Shown here piece after piece: positions 34,216 through 44,744 of a stretch of DNA of 64,000 bases. Under the pieces are notes generated by a model that was not told where the DNA came from, ran no database searches, and saw only the letters and a list, made by a program, of their open reading frames with translations. The translations under genes were made by a program, and so were the position numbers. The first letter of the stretch is position 1. Each line of letters begins with the position of its first letter. This stretch comes from Sequoia sempervirens. Taxonomy: Eukaryota > Streptophyta > Pinopsida > Cupressales > Cupressaceae. The stretch spans positions 223,361,353 to 223,425,352 of the forward strand of contig VDFB02373365.1 in NCBI GenBank assembly GCA_007258455.2, written 5' to 3'.

Positions 34216-34776
34216 TGAACACTCAAAATTCCCTCCATTTGGATTCACTTGGCCTTTAAACCTTCATTTCACCATTCCCAACCATTACCTCATCATCCCA
34301 AACATTCGTTTTGTCACTTTAAACCTTCACAAATCTCCATTTATCCCTTTTAAACCTCCATCTCATTATTCCAAACTTTTGTTCAACCATTCTAAATCCC
34401 CATACATTCTCCACGATTATCCTTAACTCCCTATTCATTCTAATTTCTTCCTAATCCACCAATCATTTCTTACCATTTGCCTCTCCAAGCACCACCCATA
34501 GCCAAACCGTCCTAACCTTGTATTACTAAGTGGTTACCTAAATTGACCATAGCGCTTGAACTTGATTATTAGTCTTTAACTTCAAACCCAATCAATTCAC
34601 CTCCATCTTGAGGCGAATTCGGTGTTGCAAGTTATCATCCTCGGCCCAATCAATCCATTCCTAGCTTAAGGTGGATTTGGTGCCGTAATCATCCTATTAA
34701 TCAATCAAAGCTCTAAGGTTACTAAGGGTAATCTCACGTGATCAAGCGGCCCCTTTCCTCACACCCGGCCATAATT
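34216..34776 (+). other. G2 leader, unique part
   Basis: AT/C-rich sequence without recognisable genes between the second minisatellite and the pentamer satellite. Near-duplicate words (TTGAGGCGAATTCGGTG near 34610 and TAAGGTGGATTTGGTG near 34668) hint at an old internal repeat. Confidence 0.4.
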
Positions 34777-35290
34777 CCAATCCAAACTAATCCAATCTAA
34801 TCCACCAAGTCCTGACCAAATTCAATTCAATCCAAATCCAACTAAACTGTTCAATCAAATCCAATCCATCTAATCCAACTAATCCAATCCAATCAATCAA
34901 TCCATCCAATCCAATCCAATCCAATCCAATCAAATCCAATCCAATCCAAATCCAATCCAAATCAAGTTCAATCCAATCCAATCCAATCCAATCCTATCCA
35001 ATCCAATCAAATCCAATCTAATCCAATCTAGTCCGATCCAAATCTAATCCAATCTAATCCAATCCAATCCAATCCAATCCAATCCAATCCTATCCAATCC
35101 AATCAAATCCAATCTAATCCAATCTAGTCCGATCCAAATCTAATCCAATCAAATCCAATCCAATCAAATCCAATCCAATTAAATCCAATCTAATCCAATC
35201 CAATCTAATCCAATCCAATCAAATCCAATCCAATCAAAATCCTATCCAATCAAATCCAATCCAATTTAAATCCAATCCAATTGATCGAAG
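34777..35290. repeat. (ATCCA)n pentanucleotide satellite with higher-order repeat
   Basis: Degenerate tandem AATCC units over about 500 bp. A segment of about 95 bp containing CTAGTCCGATCCAAATC occurs twice (about 34980-35065 and 35075-35150). The - strand frame through it reads Trp-Ile-Gly-Leu-Asp repeats, an artefact. It ends about 80 bases before the gag start. Confidence 0.93.
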
Positions 35291-35367
35291 TCTAATTAGA
35301 TCTAATCCACACTCCATCACAATCAAATCATTTGACAAAGGCATTAACCTACTCATCTAGCCTTTGC

Positions 35368-37896
35368 ATGCCCGTTCAGACCCGTTCACAAGCAAAGAAG
35401 ATGGCCGACCTTCAAGCTCAAAATGCCCAATCCAACAATCCTCAAGATCTCAACAACACCTCATCAGATCCCAACAAGGGTACCAACATCTTACATGACC
35501 CTCACAATGGTACTTCATCACACTCCAACACTGAGAATCAGAATAACTCGCCACATGGAGAAGAGAGCATGGTTCATCAACCTGAACTCACACTTGAGGA
35601 ACATTTTAGCAATCCTACCAATGTGCAAATGACCGACCGTTTACTTGCAAAGCATGGGGAAGAAATCTTGGCCCACTTGATTGAGAAGGGTGTTAAACCC
35701 CCCTCCAATGTTGACTTGCCCAAATATAAGGGTGCCCCATCTCACGTACTCCAAGGGTCCCAAAATGCACCCGAAGGTTCATACTTTTCTAATGTTCCTC
35801 CAATTGAGGGTTGGCATCAACCTGAATTTGGCAATGCCGTCCTTTATCAGGTTAATTATCCCCCACATGCTTCGACCTCAGCTATAGGTGGATCCCAGGT
35901 GCCCGATCCCAATAATCCTTTCGTTTATGGCATGCCACAAAACATTCTGCAACCTCCGCCATTAGCATTAACCGCACCCCCTCCTTTGAACCCACCTACA
36001 GTTAATATTGGGGGTACTTCCTTTGCTACATCGCTTCCCCCTCTCGGGACCACCAACACACCACCTCAACAGGTTCCCCAATCTACTATCCTGCCTCCAA
36101 TACCACCACAAGGCGCACCCCAGCTGAACATTCCGAGCGGAACCCAACAACCTCCTTTACAAAGTGTGCCCACACAACCCCCGCTGTCTCATCCGCAACA
36201 GCCTATACCCAATACTTTGACCTCTTCACAACAACCATCATACCAACCACAAGGCAATCCATCTCAACCACCTACCCAAACCATATCTCCCTTTCTTGCG
36301 TCCCTTTTGCGTCCGAAGGTCCAACCACAACATAATATCCCACCTCAGTCCATGCAACACTCGATGCCACAACAACAACCTCCACAACACTACTACCACC
36401 ATAACCAACAACAATTTCCCCAACAACCACTTTACATGACCTCCCAACCATCACAACAATACCCTCAATACCAACAAACTAACACGCAACATCCCATCCA
36501 AGTCCCTCAGCAACCTACCCCACACCTTCACCAAACAAATTCATATTATGTCCCACAACAACAACCCCCATACCAACAAAACCCCCTACCTTATCATCAA
36601 GTCATGTCATCATCCAATCAACCAAACCCACATTTTAACAATCCAACCCCCTTTCAACAAGATCCCTCATCTTTCTATCATCCATATCCCACCAACCCAC
36701 CACCAACTAGTTCAGACTTGTTGGAAATCAAAGCTGCCCTTAAGGACCTTCAAGCAGGGGGCACAAAACAATCCTTTAAATTTGAAGAGATATGCCCATA
36801 TCCGTTCGATCCATCCATCTCATTGATCCCATTCCCTAAACACTTCGAGATCCCAAAATTTGACAAGTACAAGGGAGACAAAGACCCTAAGGCCCACTTG
36901 TGAGTTTTATGCATTGTCGTCAGAAGCCGCGTATACGATAATCCATCTCTTACGGGGCTCCAAGCTAGTTCATGCCACCTAGATTGGTTTTAAGGACTCT
37001 AGTAATCTATAAAACTCTTTGGCAGAGTTATCAGGCCAGTCGAGTTCCCATTTCCTTCAATTCCATGGTTATACCCATGCCCTAGATCTCTCAGAAAGAG
37101 GAAGCAACGGATGGAGAAACTTTACTACCACTCAACGGTGGCGCATTTTCAGCCACCGAATAGGAAACACCTTTGAAAGAAAAGACATGGTCACTCTTTT
37201 CGTGGAAAATTCACATCCCGACATGGCCCACAATTTTAGACTACACTGTGTCACCACTTTCGCTGAGATAGTGGAAAAGGGACCTATCCTTGAGCGTGCC
37301 CTTATCGCCAAAGGACACATTAAAATACACAGTCATGACAAAGAACGGTCATTCGGAGATAAATCACGATTTTGGAACAAAAACAAAAATGCAGTGAATG
37401 ATGGAGTGACAGACACCAAACATGTCCAAGTGGCTAACGCATCCCAAGGGCAACAACAGTTTGTACCCAACGCCATATCAGTACCGCAGGGGGCACCTCG
37501 TCCCCCTCAACAGTCAAACCAAAGAAATCAGGGGAACACCAAACGTCAATACGCCCAATTGGGTGAACCCTTGAGTGTTGTTTTCAATAAATTGTTACAA
37601 ATCAATTATCCCATCACATATCCTGTCACCAAACCATTCAATGAGTCCAAACCCAAGCCGGCATGGTTCAAAGAAAATGAGTATTATGACTTTCATAAAA
37701 TCAAGGGACACTCCTTGAATAAGTGTCAGGGTTTAAAAAATTATGTCCAAGATCTCATTGATCGAGGAGATATCAAGGTTGACCCCAGTCAACCTTTGTC
37801 GTCCAATGCTCAACTGCAAATCTATCAACACGCCTTCCCAAACCATAGTCAAGGTCCTAGCACCTCCACTAGTCATCCCCAAAATAACAGCACCAA
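35368..37896 (+). pseudogene. gag: G2 gag, long P/Q-rich form
   Basis: I chose the ATG of MPVQTRSQAKKMADLQ because TRSQ opens the other Tat gags here; an in-frame ATG lies at 35332. Residues about 1-90 are N/S/H-rich. About 170-450 are an extended Pro/Gln-rich disordered stretch. EEICPYPFDPSISLIPFP and EIPKFDKYKGDKDPKAHL begin the gag core. A stop at 36901 and frameshifts follow. 37019 onward resumes with VTLFVENSHPDMAHNFRLHC, NDGVTDTK, QYAQLGEPLSVVFNKLL and the knuckle YYDFHKIKGHSLNKC (37682-37728), whose first Cys is Tyr. The gag ends at the gap. Least damaged gag of the window: about 510 codons without a stop. Confidence 0.85.
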
Positions 37897-37996
37897 NNNN
37901 NNNNNNNNNNNNNNNNNNNNNNNNNNNNNNNNNNNNNNNNNNNNNNNNNNNNNNNNNNNNNNNNNNNNNNNNNNNNNNNNNNNNNNNNNNNNNNNN
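37897..37996. other. Assembly gap, 100 N
   Basis: Lies between G2 gag and an LTR tail. Protease, RT, RNase H, integrase and most of a 3' LTR of G2 would have to be inside it, so the real gap is probably many kilobases. Confidence 0.99.
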
Positions 37997-38168
37997 AATC
38001 AAAGAGGTATCAACAACAAGGGGAAGGTAAACTATTTGTCTTACATTATCTACTCTTCTCATTGTTTTATCACTCTTTTGGCTAATCTTGAGGTGTTCTT
38101 GATATTTTGTTTTTCATAGTTTTTAGTTGTTTTGCTCATTTAGAATAGCATAATATCAAGGGTATACA
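37997..38168 (+). repeat. 3' end of a G1/G2-type LTR (LTR3)
   Basis: Matches the last 172 bp of LTR2, from AATCAAAGAGGTATCAACAAC to GGGTATACA, with very few differences (one is TGTTTTGCTC instead of TGTTATGCTC). The next base is the first of T1 RNase H sequence. Presumed 3' LTR of G2. Confidence 0.85.
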
Positions 38169-38434
38169 AGTAGATACTTGAGAGGGTCGATTTTGGCGAT
38201 GAGTTTTATTTTGTGTGCCAACATGTAATGTTTGAATTTCTGTGATGCAAACACTACTGCTAGGCATGCTTTCTCGATGAATGAATAGTTTAGCTCATGG
38301 CCAACTATTTTTCTGCTGATGTAATAGATAGCCCTTTCTATTTTATTTTCATCATGTTGAGCTAGGAGAGCTCCAAGGGTTGTTGTTGTTGTTGATACGT
38401 AGAAAATTAATGGTTTTCCTGGGATTGGTGGCAT
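38169..38434 (-). pseudogene. pol: T1 RNase H, truncated
   Basis: Read leftward: KPLIFYVSTTTTTLGALLAQ, ERAIYYISRKIVGHELNYSF, IEKACLAVVFASQKFKHYML, IAKIDPLKYLL. This is the RNase H of Tat-type Ty3/gypsy elements. The domain stops exactly where the LTR3 tail begins at 38168, so it is cut by the G2 insertion or an assembly join. The rest of RNase H and all of integrase are not found. Confidence 0.88.
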
Positions 38435-39387
38435 TAAGACTAGTGGTGTCAGTAGATATTATTTGATTTTATTGAATGCCTCTTCACACTTGGTATCCCA
38501 TTTTTGCGCTACTCCCTTGTGGACTAGGTGAGAATATGGGTTATGTTTGTCCACCAATTGTGCTATGAATCTTCGAATGGATTGGAGCCTGCCTTGGAGA
38601 CCCCTCAATTTCTTTAATGTTTTTGGTGCCTCCATCTTGAGGATTGCTTTAACCTTTGCTGGATCTACCTCGATACCTCACATTGACACTATATATCCAA
38701 CAATTTTCCTAATTGTATGTCGAAGATGCACTTTTTTGGGTTTAATCTAACCTTGTACTCTTCTAGTCTATCAAAGATGGCACTTAGGGTTGCTATGTGA
38801 TCTTTTCTCTTTTTGGACTTGGCTAAAATGTCATCAACATAGTCTTCGACCATCTTATGGATCATGTCATGGAATATCAATGTCATGGCCCTTTGATATG
38901 TTGCTCTTGCGTTCTTTAATCCGAATGGAATCATGTTCCAATAGTAAGTCCCCCATGGGCAAGTGAAAGTTGTTTTATGCTGGTCCTCTTTAGCTATCAT
39001 GATCTGATTGTACCCTAAAAATCCATCCATTAGTGACAACATTTCATGTCCAGTTGTCATATCTATGATCATGTCAATGTTTGGAAGCGGGAAGTCATCT
39101 TTTGGACATGCCTTATTCAAGTCTCTGAAGTTTGTGCAGATTCTGATGTTCACATTGGGTTTTGAAATAGGTACCAAGTTTGACACCCATTTTGGATAAT
39201 CTATCGATCAGATGAATCCTGCATCTAATAGCTTTTTTAGCTCCATTTTGACTAATAAGGTGATTTGAGGGTGCATTTTTTGAAGCTTTTGTTTAACAGG
39301 CTTTGCTTCTAGATATAGTGCTAAGTGGTGAACGATAGTCTCTAGATCAAGCCCTGGCATGTCAACATAGCTCCATGCAAAGTTTAT
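38435..39387 (-). pseudogene. pol: T1 reverse transcriptase and connection
   Basis: INFAWSYVDMPGLDLETIVHH (just right of 39187) leads into RT: WVSNLVPISKPN, FRDLNKACPKDDFPLPNI, SLMDGFLGYNQIMIA, PFGLKNARATYQRAM, then MVEDYVDDILAKSKK with catalytic YVDD at 38830-38841. The frame 39186-38689 is unbroken for 165 codons, so this is the best-kept enzyme in the window. After it, EVDPAKVKAIL-like connection text (38640-38435) needs frameshifts. RT copies element RNA into DNA. A stop interrupts the region before 39186 (DAGFI-stop-SIDYPKW). Confidence 0.9.
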
Positions 39388-40101
39388 CTATGTTTCTCTT
39401 AGGAAGGTTGCTAGGAGCTCTTGTTCTTCTGATAGTAGTGATTCCGCATAGAATGTGATGTGCGGGGTTGCCTCTGTTCCTAGGTTGACCGGATTGCATT
39501 TTTCTACCAGGACTACTGATTTTTCTTGATGAAGAGCTCTAAGAGGAATATTGAATCCCCCATCCTCGGGCTCCTTGGAGAGGTTTTCACTGTTGGATGT
39601 GTCCTTTCTTTTTACTTTTTTCTGGTCGAAGAGTGCCACAGTGTGGTTTTCACTCAAGGACTTAGATATTATTCTTAATTTTTCACTTTTGCGACTGAAG
39701 GATTCAATCATTTCCCCATAATAGGCATGTGTATCTAGCTCCATTATGAACCCTGCTTTGTGATCCCCACTTGGAATGTTATCTTGCAGTCCCATGAATT
39801 CTGAGACCGCCTCATTGTTTTTGAATGTATCAAGAACTAGTGGTCCTTGTTGGTCATAGTCGATGAGTTGGGGATATACTAAGTGGATCTCATGATTTTG
39901 GTGGTCTGATTCAAAAGATAGGATGATAATCATGCAAAGAGTGGTATCCTCAAATAACCTAGGTAAGTTGGTCGTGGTATCCTTGTCATCACTACTACTA
40001 CAAACGTCGATTATATCAAATGTAAAGTTATCTATGACTCTACCTATAGACACTGGTAAGCGTAGTTCTGCTGAGGTTGGCTGAGGAGAATTATTAACCA
40101 T
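39388..40101 (-). pseudogene. T1 conserved linker of unknown function
   Basis: An uninterrupted 237-codon frame between the G-patch-like motif and RT. Conserved blocks are VYPQLIDYDQQGPLVLDTF, NNEAVSEFMGLQ, GDHKAGFIMELDTHAYYGE, IESFSRKSEKL, then SENHTVALF. T0 (63503-63994) has the same blocks at the same position and G1 has remnants. No known enzyme motif is visible. The C-terminal ETQINFAWSY-like text (one stop) continues into RT, so it was part of the Pol polyprotein. Confidence 0.75.
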
Positions 40102-40116
40102 TCTAACTGGAGGAAT

Positions 40117-40326
40117 TCAGCCACATATGGTTATACTCGGAGGGGTACATCCAAGGCCAAGATTTGTTATCGGTCTCATCTCTAGCATGATAGGTATTAT
40201 AAGCCCATTGTCATTTTTTCCAAGTCTTTGATTTCTGTAATAGCCCATTGCGAGCATCATTTGTAGACCCTTGCTTCTGTCATCCATTAGTAAATCAGCT
40301 ACTAGTCCTTCATCTTGATATAGCAT
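40117..40326 (-). pseudogene. T1 G-patch-like motif
   Basis: RSKGLQMMLAMGYYRNQRLG followed by KNDNGLIIPI. It matches the G-patch consensus at the first Gly, the MG-[WY] pair, the LG and the NG...P end. It is located between protease and linker-RT as in T0 and G1. The frame is open for 69 codons and ends in LGLGCTPPSI, also conserved in T0 (LGLGCTTTKV). Confidence 0.65.
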
Positions 40327-40440
40327 ATGAGATGGATCTACCTCAATAACTTCTCAGCCCAGATCCCCCCATCTTGTAAAGGTCAGATAGTTTTCAAGAG
40401 ACATTTGGGATGTGGAGGCTTCATTTATTTGCAGATGTCC

Positions 40441-41208
40441 TCATGATCTAGGAGATTGTGGTAACTCTCCTACCACAAAAGCATTATTAGGGAGCTTGTA
40501 GTTTCCACAACCATTATCTTGGATGATGACCTTGATGTCAGAGATGGTAGGAATGGTGGAAGTGGCAGGTGTCTCTGTCGCAGAAGTGGATGCGAGAGTG
40601 GCGGGATCGATGTATGGTGTAGATGGACCCTCATCATTTTTTGGTACTTGGGGGATTTTATAGTACTTTTCTTCAAGGATTTTGCAATAGGAGAAGGGTT
40701 CAGGATCTCCATGAATAGTAACTTCTTGTCCCTCATGTGTAAATTTCACACATTGATGGAAAGTTGACGCTACTGCTTTCATTGCATGAATCCATGGGCA
40801 TCCTAGGAGGATGTTATACGAAAAGTCGAGGTCCAAGACCTAACAAGTGGTTTCCATGATGGCAGGACCTACTTGAATAGGGAGTTTGATTGTGCCCTGA
40901 GACACTCTTTCTTGATCATCATTTGCTCTTATTGTGATACCCTTTCCTTTGTCGATGGAATCCTATGATATTTTCAATTACTTCATGAGGCTGAGAGAAC
41001 ATATATTCAAGCCTGGACCTCGAGCCACCAAGACCCTTTTGAATTTTCTCTTGTGTACGATGGCTTCCAAGTGGAGTGCATAGTTGTGAGATGGTTGAGT
41101 GGGGAAATCCTGGTCAGAGAATGTGAGGAGATTTGGCGTAATGATATTTTTGACCATAGCTTGGAATTGTTCCGCATTAAGATCTGCGGGGACAGTGGAT
41201 GAGGCCAA
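40441..41208 (-). pseudogene. pol: T1 aspartic protease
   Basis: The N-terminal half (41208-40978) reads NYALHLEAIVHKRKFKRVLV and then ARGPGLNICSL, where T0 has VDGFSGVNICTL; the catalytic Asp is replaced by Ala, so the copy is inactive. After a frame break, LDFSYNILLGCPWIHAMKAV, STFHQCVKFTHEG and EVTIHGDPEPF (40836 leftward) give the conserved ILLG-x-PWI block. A Ser/Thr/Pro-rich spacer and KLPNNAFVVGELPQSPRS follow. Confidence 0.82.
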
Positions 41209-41249
41209 TGCTTCTTCAAGGATTTTCCTATGGGAAGATGAGATTTTAG

Positions 41250-42850
41250 CAACTCCATGATGGAGATTTGTGTTGGCATTCTTTTGAGCTGATCTAGGAC
41301 ATTGTAGCCATTAGGGATGGATCTAGATGTAGGGACTCTATTTTTCTGGGATGATCCTGTGATGGTAACTTTGCTGCCTCTTGTGGTGACGACACAATCT
41401 TCGGCATGGGTGCCTTTGATGGTGATGACCATGTAGTTTTCATCTAGGGAGGCGACGACTATTTTAGACACATGATTTGCGTTTGTGTGGGTGCCTTTCC
41501 CTTTATCATTGTTATTCCTTTTGTTTCCATGATTAGGCATCGAATTCGTGTATATCTTAAGATCTTGGTTTACTATAGGTTGTTCCACATTTATAATTCT
41601 TTTATCGATAAGATCTTGGATTATGTTTTTTAATCTCATGCAATTGTTTGTGGTATGGCCTTTGATTTTATGGAATTCACAGAGTTGATTCTCATTATAC
41701 CAAGGAGGTTTCACATCCGGTTCTTGGTAATTATCAAAGGTAGGAGCCTTGATGAGTTCTTCATCTATCAGCTTCTTCATTATGTGTTCAAGTGGTTCCC
41801 CCAAAGTGGTGTATTTTCTCTTGGGATAACTCTTGTTGTGTTGAGGTGGTCCCCTTTGATCATTGAGATTGTTGATTGTTGGATTGTTGTTTGGTTGTTG
41901 TATTGTGTGATGATTGTTTTGGTGTTGAATTTGAATTTGTGGTGTGGGTGTATTTTGGCGAGGGGCACTAATGACCACCTTAGCATCGACAACACCATCA
42001 TTAGTAACATTTTTTTTCCTTGCCCACGTGCAAGTTTTATCATTGTAATTGGAGGGTGGGCGGTTGTTTTGTTGTTCGGGGTATGAAGTTGATCCCGTGG
42101 GTTGGTTCATGAGGGCTCGTTCGATGCTGAGTGCCTTGGAGATCAGTTGGTCATAAGTGGTGATTCCTTGAACCTTGAGATGAAATTCCAAGAGGCCGTC
42201 AAGGTTTGCTATGATGGTGCAAACTTGTTGTTCCTCAAGCATGGTCCACTTTCTTCGATTGGCCTTAGAATTCCATCATTGCAGGAATGAAGTGAATGAT
42301 TCACCCTTTCCTTGTTTCAGAGTTGAGAGTTCTTCTAGACTGACATCCATGGCAATGTTGCATGCATAATTTTTAATGAATATGTCTATAATTTCTTAGA
42401 ATGTCCTAATGCCTTAAGGTAGGTGAGAGAACCATTCCATAGCATGGCCAGCCAAACTCCTAGGAAATAGCCGCATCAGATAAGTATCGTCATATGCGAC
42501 TTCCATGCAATGAACCTAGAACTCCCTGATGTGATCTTTAGGGTTTCTCGTCCCATGATATTTGTCAAACTTGGGGATCTCAAATCCCTTGGGGAATGGT
42601 TTCATCAAAAGGCTCTTGTCAAATGGATAGGGGCACAAGTTGCTTGGTGTTTCTGTTGTTCACCCTGATTGAAGATTGAACACTTGTTGCGAGAGCAACC
42701 TGATTTGTGTTGTTACGTCATTTTGTGAATCAGGGGGTGGGATGAAGGTGTTTTGGGGTGTTTGATTTTGGGTTGGATGGGTGGGTTGTTTGACATGTTG
42801 TTCAATGGCATCTGTATGTTCTGTCGAGCTAGGTATGCTTCCACCTAATA
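41250..42850 (-). pseudogene. gag: T1 gag core and zinc knuckle
   Basis: Around 42640-42260, conceptual text PYPFDKSLLMKPFPKGFEIP, PKFDKYHGTRNPKDHI, YLMRLFPRSLAGHAMEWFSH and then LSTLKQGKGESF is the gag core, with stops. From 42242 the frame is open: LEEQQVCTIIANLDGLLEFH, NVTNDGVVDAKVV, KYTTLGEPLEHIMKKL. The CHHC knuckle CEFHKIKGHTTNNC is intact at 41640-41681 (Cys-x2-His-x4-His-x4-Cys), the type typical of Tat gags, for RNA binding. A frameshift near 41230 separates it from protease. Confidence 0.85.
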
Positions 42851-44474
42851 CTGTATGAACAATGCTTGTTGTTGATCTTGTTGTTGTTGTGATAAGATTT
42901 GTGCTTGTTGTTGTTCCAACAACAATTATTGTTGGGCTGCCAATTGGGCTGCTTCTTGCTACTCCTGATATTGCTTTATTGCTTGCTGATATTCTTGCAT
43001 TTGTGCTGCTTGTTTTTGTGCAAGAAGTTGTGCCTGTGCTTGTGTGTGTTGTGCTTGATATTGGGTGTTTGCCTAAGCTTGAGCTTGTGCTTGTGTTGCT
43101 TGTGCTCGGGCTTGTGCTTGTGCCGCTTGTTATTGTAATAGAATTTGTGCTTGAGCAGCCTTTTTTGTGCTTGTAATGTGGCTTGGGCTGCTTGAGCGGC
43201 TTCTTGTTGTTGTTGTTGCAATAATGCTTGGGCTTGTGCAGCTTGTTGTGCCTGTAATGCGGCTTGGGCTGCTTGAGCAGTTTGCGCAGCTTGAGGGGCT
43301 TACTGAGTAGCTAATTGTGCGGCTTTTTGTTTTTGCACTTGTGGAATCCCCTTTGAAAAGTAGCTTGTTGAGCTGCTTGCAATTCCATGTGGTTTTGGCT
43401 TGATATGCTGGAAATTGGTGGTGGTGGTGGATTCAAAATGGCGTTTGTGAAGGTGGTGAGCGGTGATGTCGTGTTGGTGATTTGAGTGGTGAATGGTGAT
43501 TTGAGTGGTGAATGGTGTTGTCGTGTTGGTGGTTGGTCCTTGTGAAATCATGCTTTGAGATGTTAGGGGGTGGTTGATGATGTTGTGATTGCTTGTGTCA
43601 TTGTCATCTGTTGTTGCGATATCGATGAAAAGTTTTGTGTGATGTTTTGATTGATATTCAGGATGTTGGTTTGATTGATACTTGGTAAAGGGGGAAGCCT
43701 GAAGACAAGGAGTGGTGTGGATGATGATGGTAATGGTGGGAGGGGTGAAAATGTGAGGGGTGTGAGTTCTTGAGAAAATTTTGTGGTGTTGAAAATGCCC
43801 CTTGGTCCGAACATGTCCCCCTCTTCTTGCGAATTTGTGAGGAGAGAATTTTGAGGTGTTGCGCTAAAAGATGATGATAATGGATCATGATGGAAAGTGA
43901 GAGGAACATACTTGTGTAATGTATTTTGGGGTATGTTTTGTTCCAATATGGTGTTTGCATCCAAGTCTTGATTATTAACAAGGGGGAGTGATTGAATAAC
44001 ATTAAGAAATGCATTTCCCTTATTAACATTAGGTTGGGTTGGAGCAAAAGATGTGATTTGCGGAATGTTTTGGGTGATGTTTTGGGATGGTGGTGTAGAT
44101 GAGATGGGGATGGTGGATGAGATTGGTGGTAAAGATGTCTCCACTATGGTACTCGTGTTGAAATCTAAAAGTAATTTGGCCCCTTTTTTTGCTAGCTCAA
44201 GCATGTATAGTGAAGGGTTAAGCCTCGTCATGGTGTTGATGATTTTATGGTTTTCTGGATTTTGTAGCATTTCAGTTATTTCTTCGTGCGACATCCCAAA
44301 GGTAAGATCCTCTCCTTGGGTTTCCTCTTGTGGATTTTGTGATGATGAGATAGTCAAAGGATTACTTGATTTGATGAGATTTATTTCAACATTCGTTTGG
44401 CTTAGATCACTTGAAGAGGGTGTTTCTTTGTCGACTTCAATGCTCTTCTTGTATTGAGATCTAGTTGGAACCAT
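42851..44474 (-). pseudogene. gag: T1 gag N-terminal disordered region
   Basis: Start at MVPTRSQYKKSIEVDKE (ATG 44472-44474), chosen over an in-frame ATG seven codons upstream because TRSQ starts are shared with T0 and G2. A Ser/Thr/Pro-rich stretch is open to 43563. From about 43550 to 42860 comes Q/A-rich low-complexity sequence (AAQAAQATLQAQ type) broken by stops and frameshifts. The + strand open frames at 42862-43176 and 44053-44457 are its shadows. Confidence 0.8.
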
Positions 44475-44744
44475 AAAACAAGGATCAATTTTCAAGAATA
44501 TGCGAGATGAATCTCTTGATTATTTGGATTGATCTTTACTTTATGCACAAAATAGAAAATTTTAGGATATCTTGAGGAGGTGATATGATGATGATGCAAG
44601 GGATGGATGATGTGGATGTTTTGGACTTTTGATAAATCTTGAAGGAGATGCTAGGCTTTTGGGACTTTCAGATATGTTTCGGATTTTGATTTTGATTTTC
44701 CTTTTGGGATTGTCCTTGATTTTGATTACTTTGATTTTGAAAAA
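44475..44744 (-). other. T1 leader, gag-proximal part
   Basis: Non-coding sequence just upstream of the T1 gag start, interrupted at 44745 by the C2 array. It continues at 56733. Confidence 0.6.
44740..44744. repeat. C2 target site duplication, left copy
   Basis: AAAAA before the first LTR, matched by AAAAA at 56733-56737 after the third. Because both are A runs this is weaker evidence than a mixed-sequence duplication. Confidence 0.6.

Larger units (their letters stand above)
31221..38168 (+). mobile_element. G2, Tat-type Ty3/gypsy element with assembly gap
   Basis: 5' LTR, PBS, a long repeat-rich leader, a long gag frame, then a gap and the last 172 bp of a 3' LTR. The pol genes are absent, presumably in the gap. 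It interrupts C1 on the left but abuts T1 RNase H on the right, so the two flanks do not match. Confidence 0.7.

Noticed and set aside
34787..34981. Trp-Ile-Gly-Leu-Asp repeat protein on the - strand
   Set aside because: It is the translated pentamer satellite.
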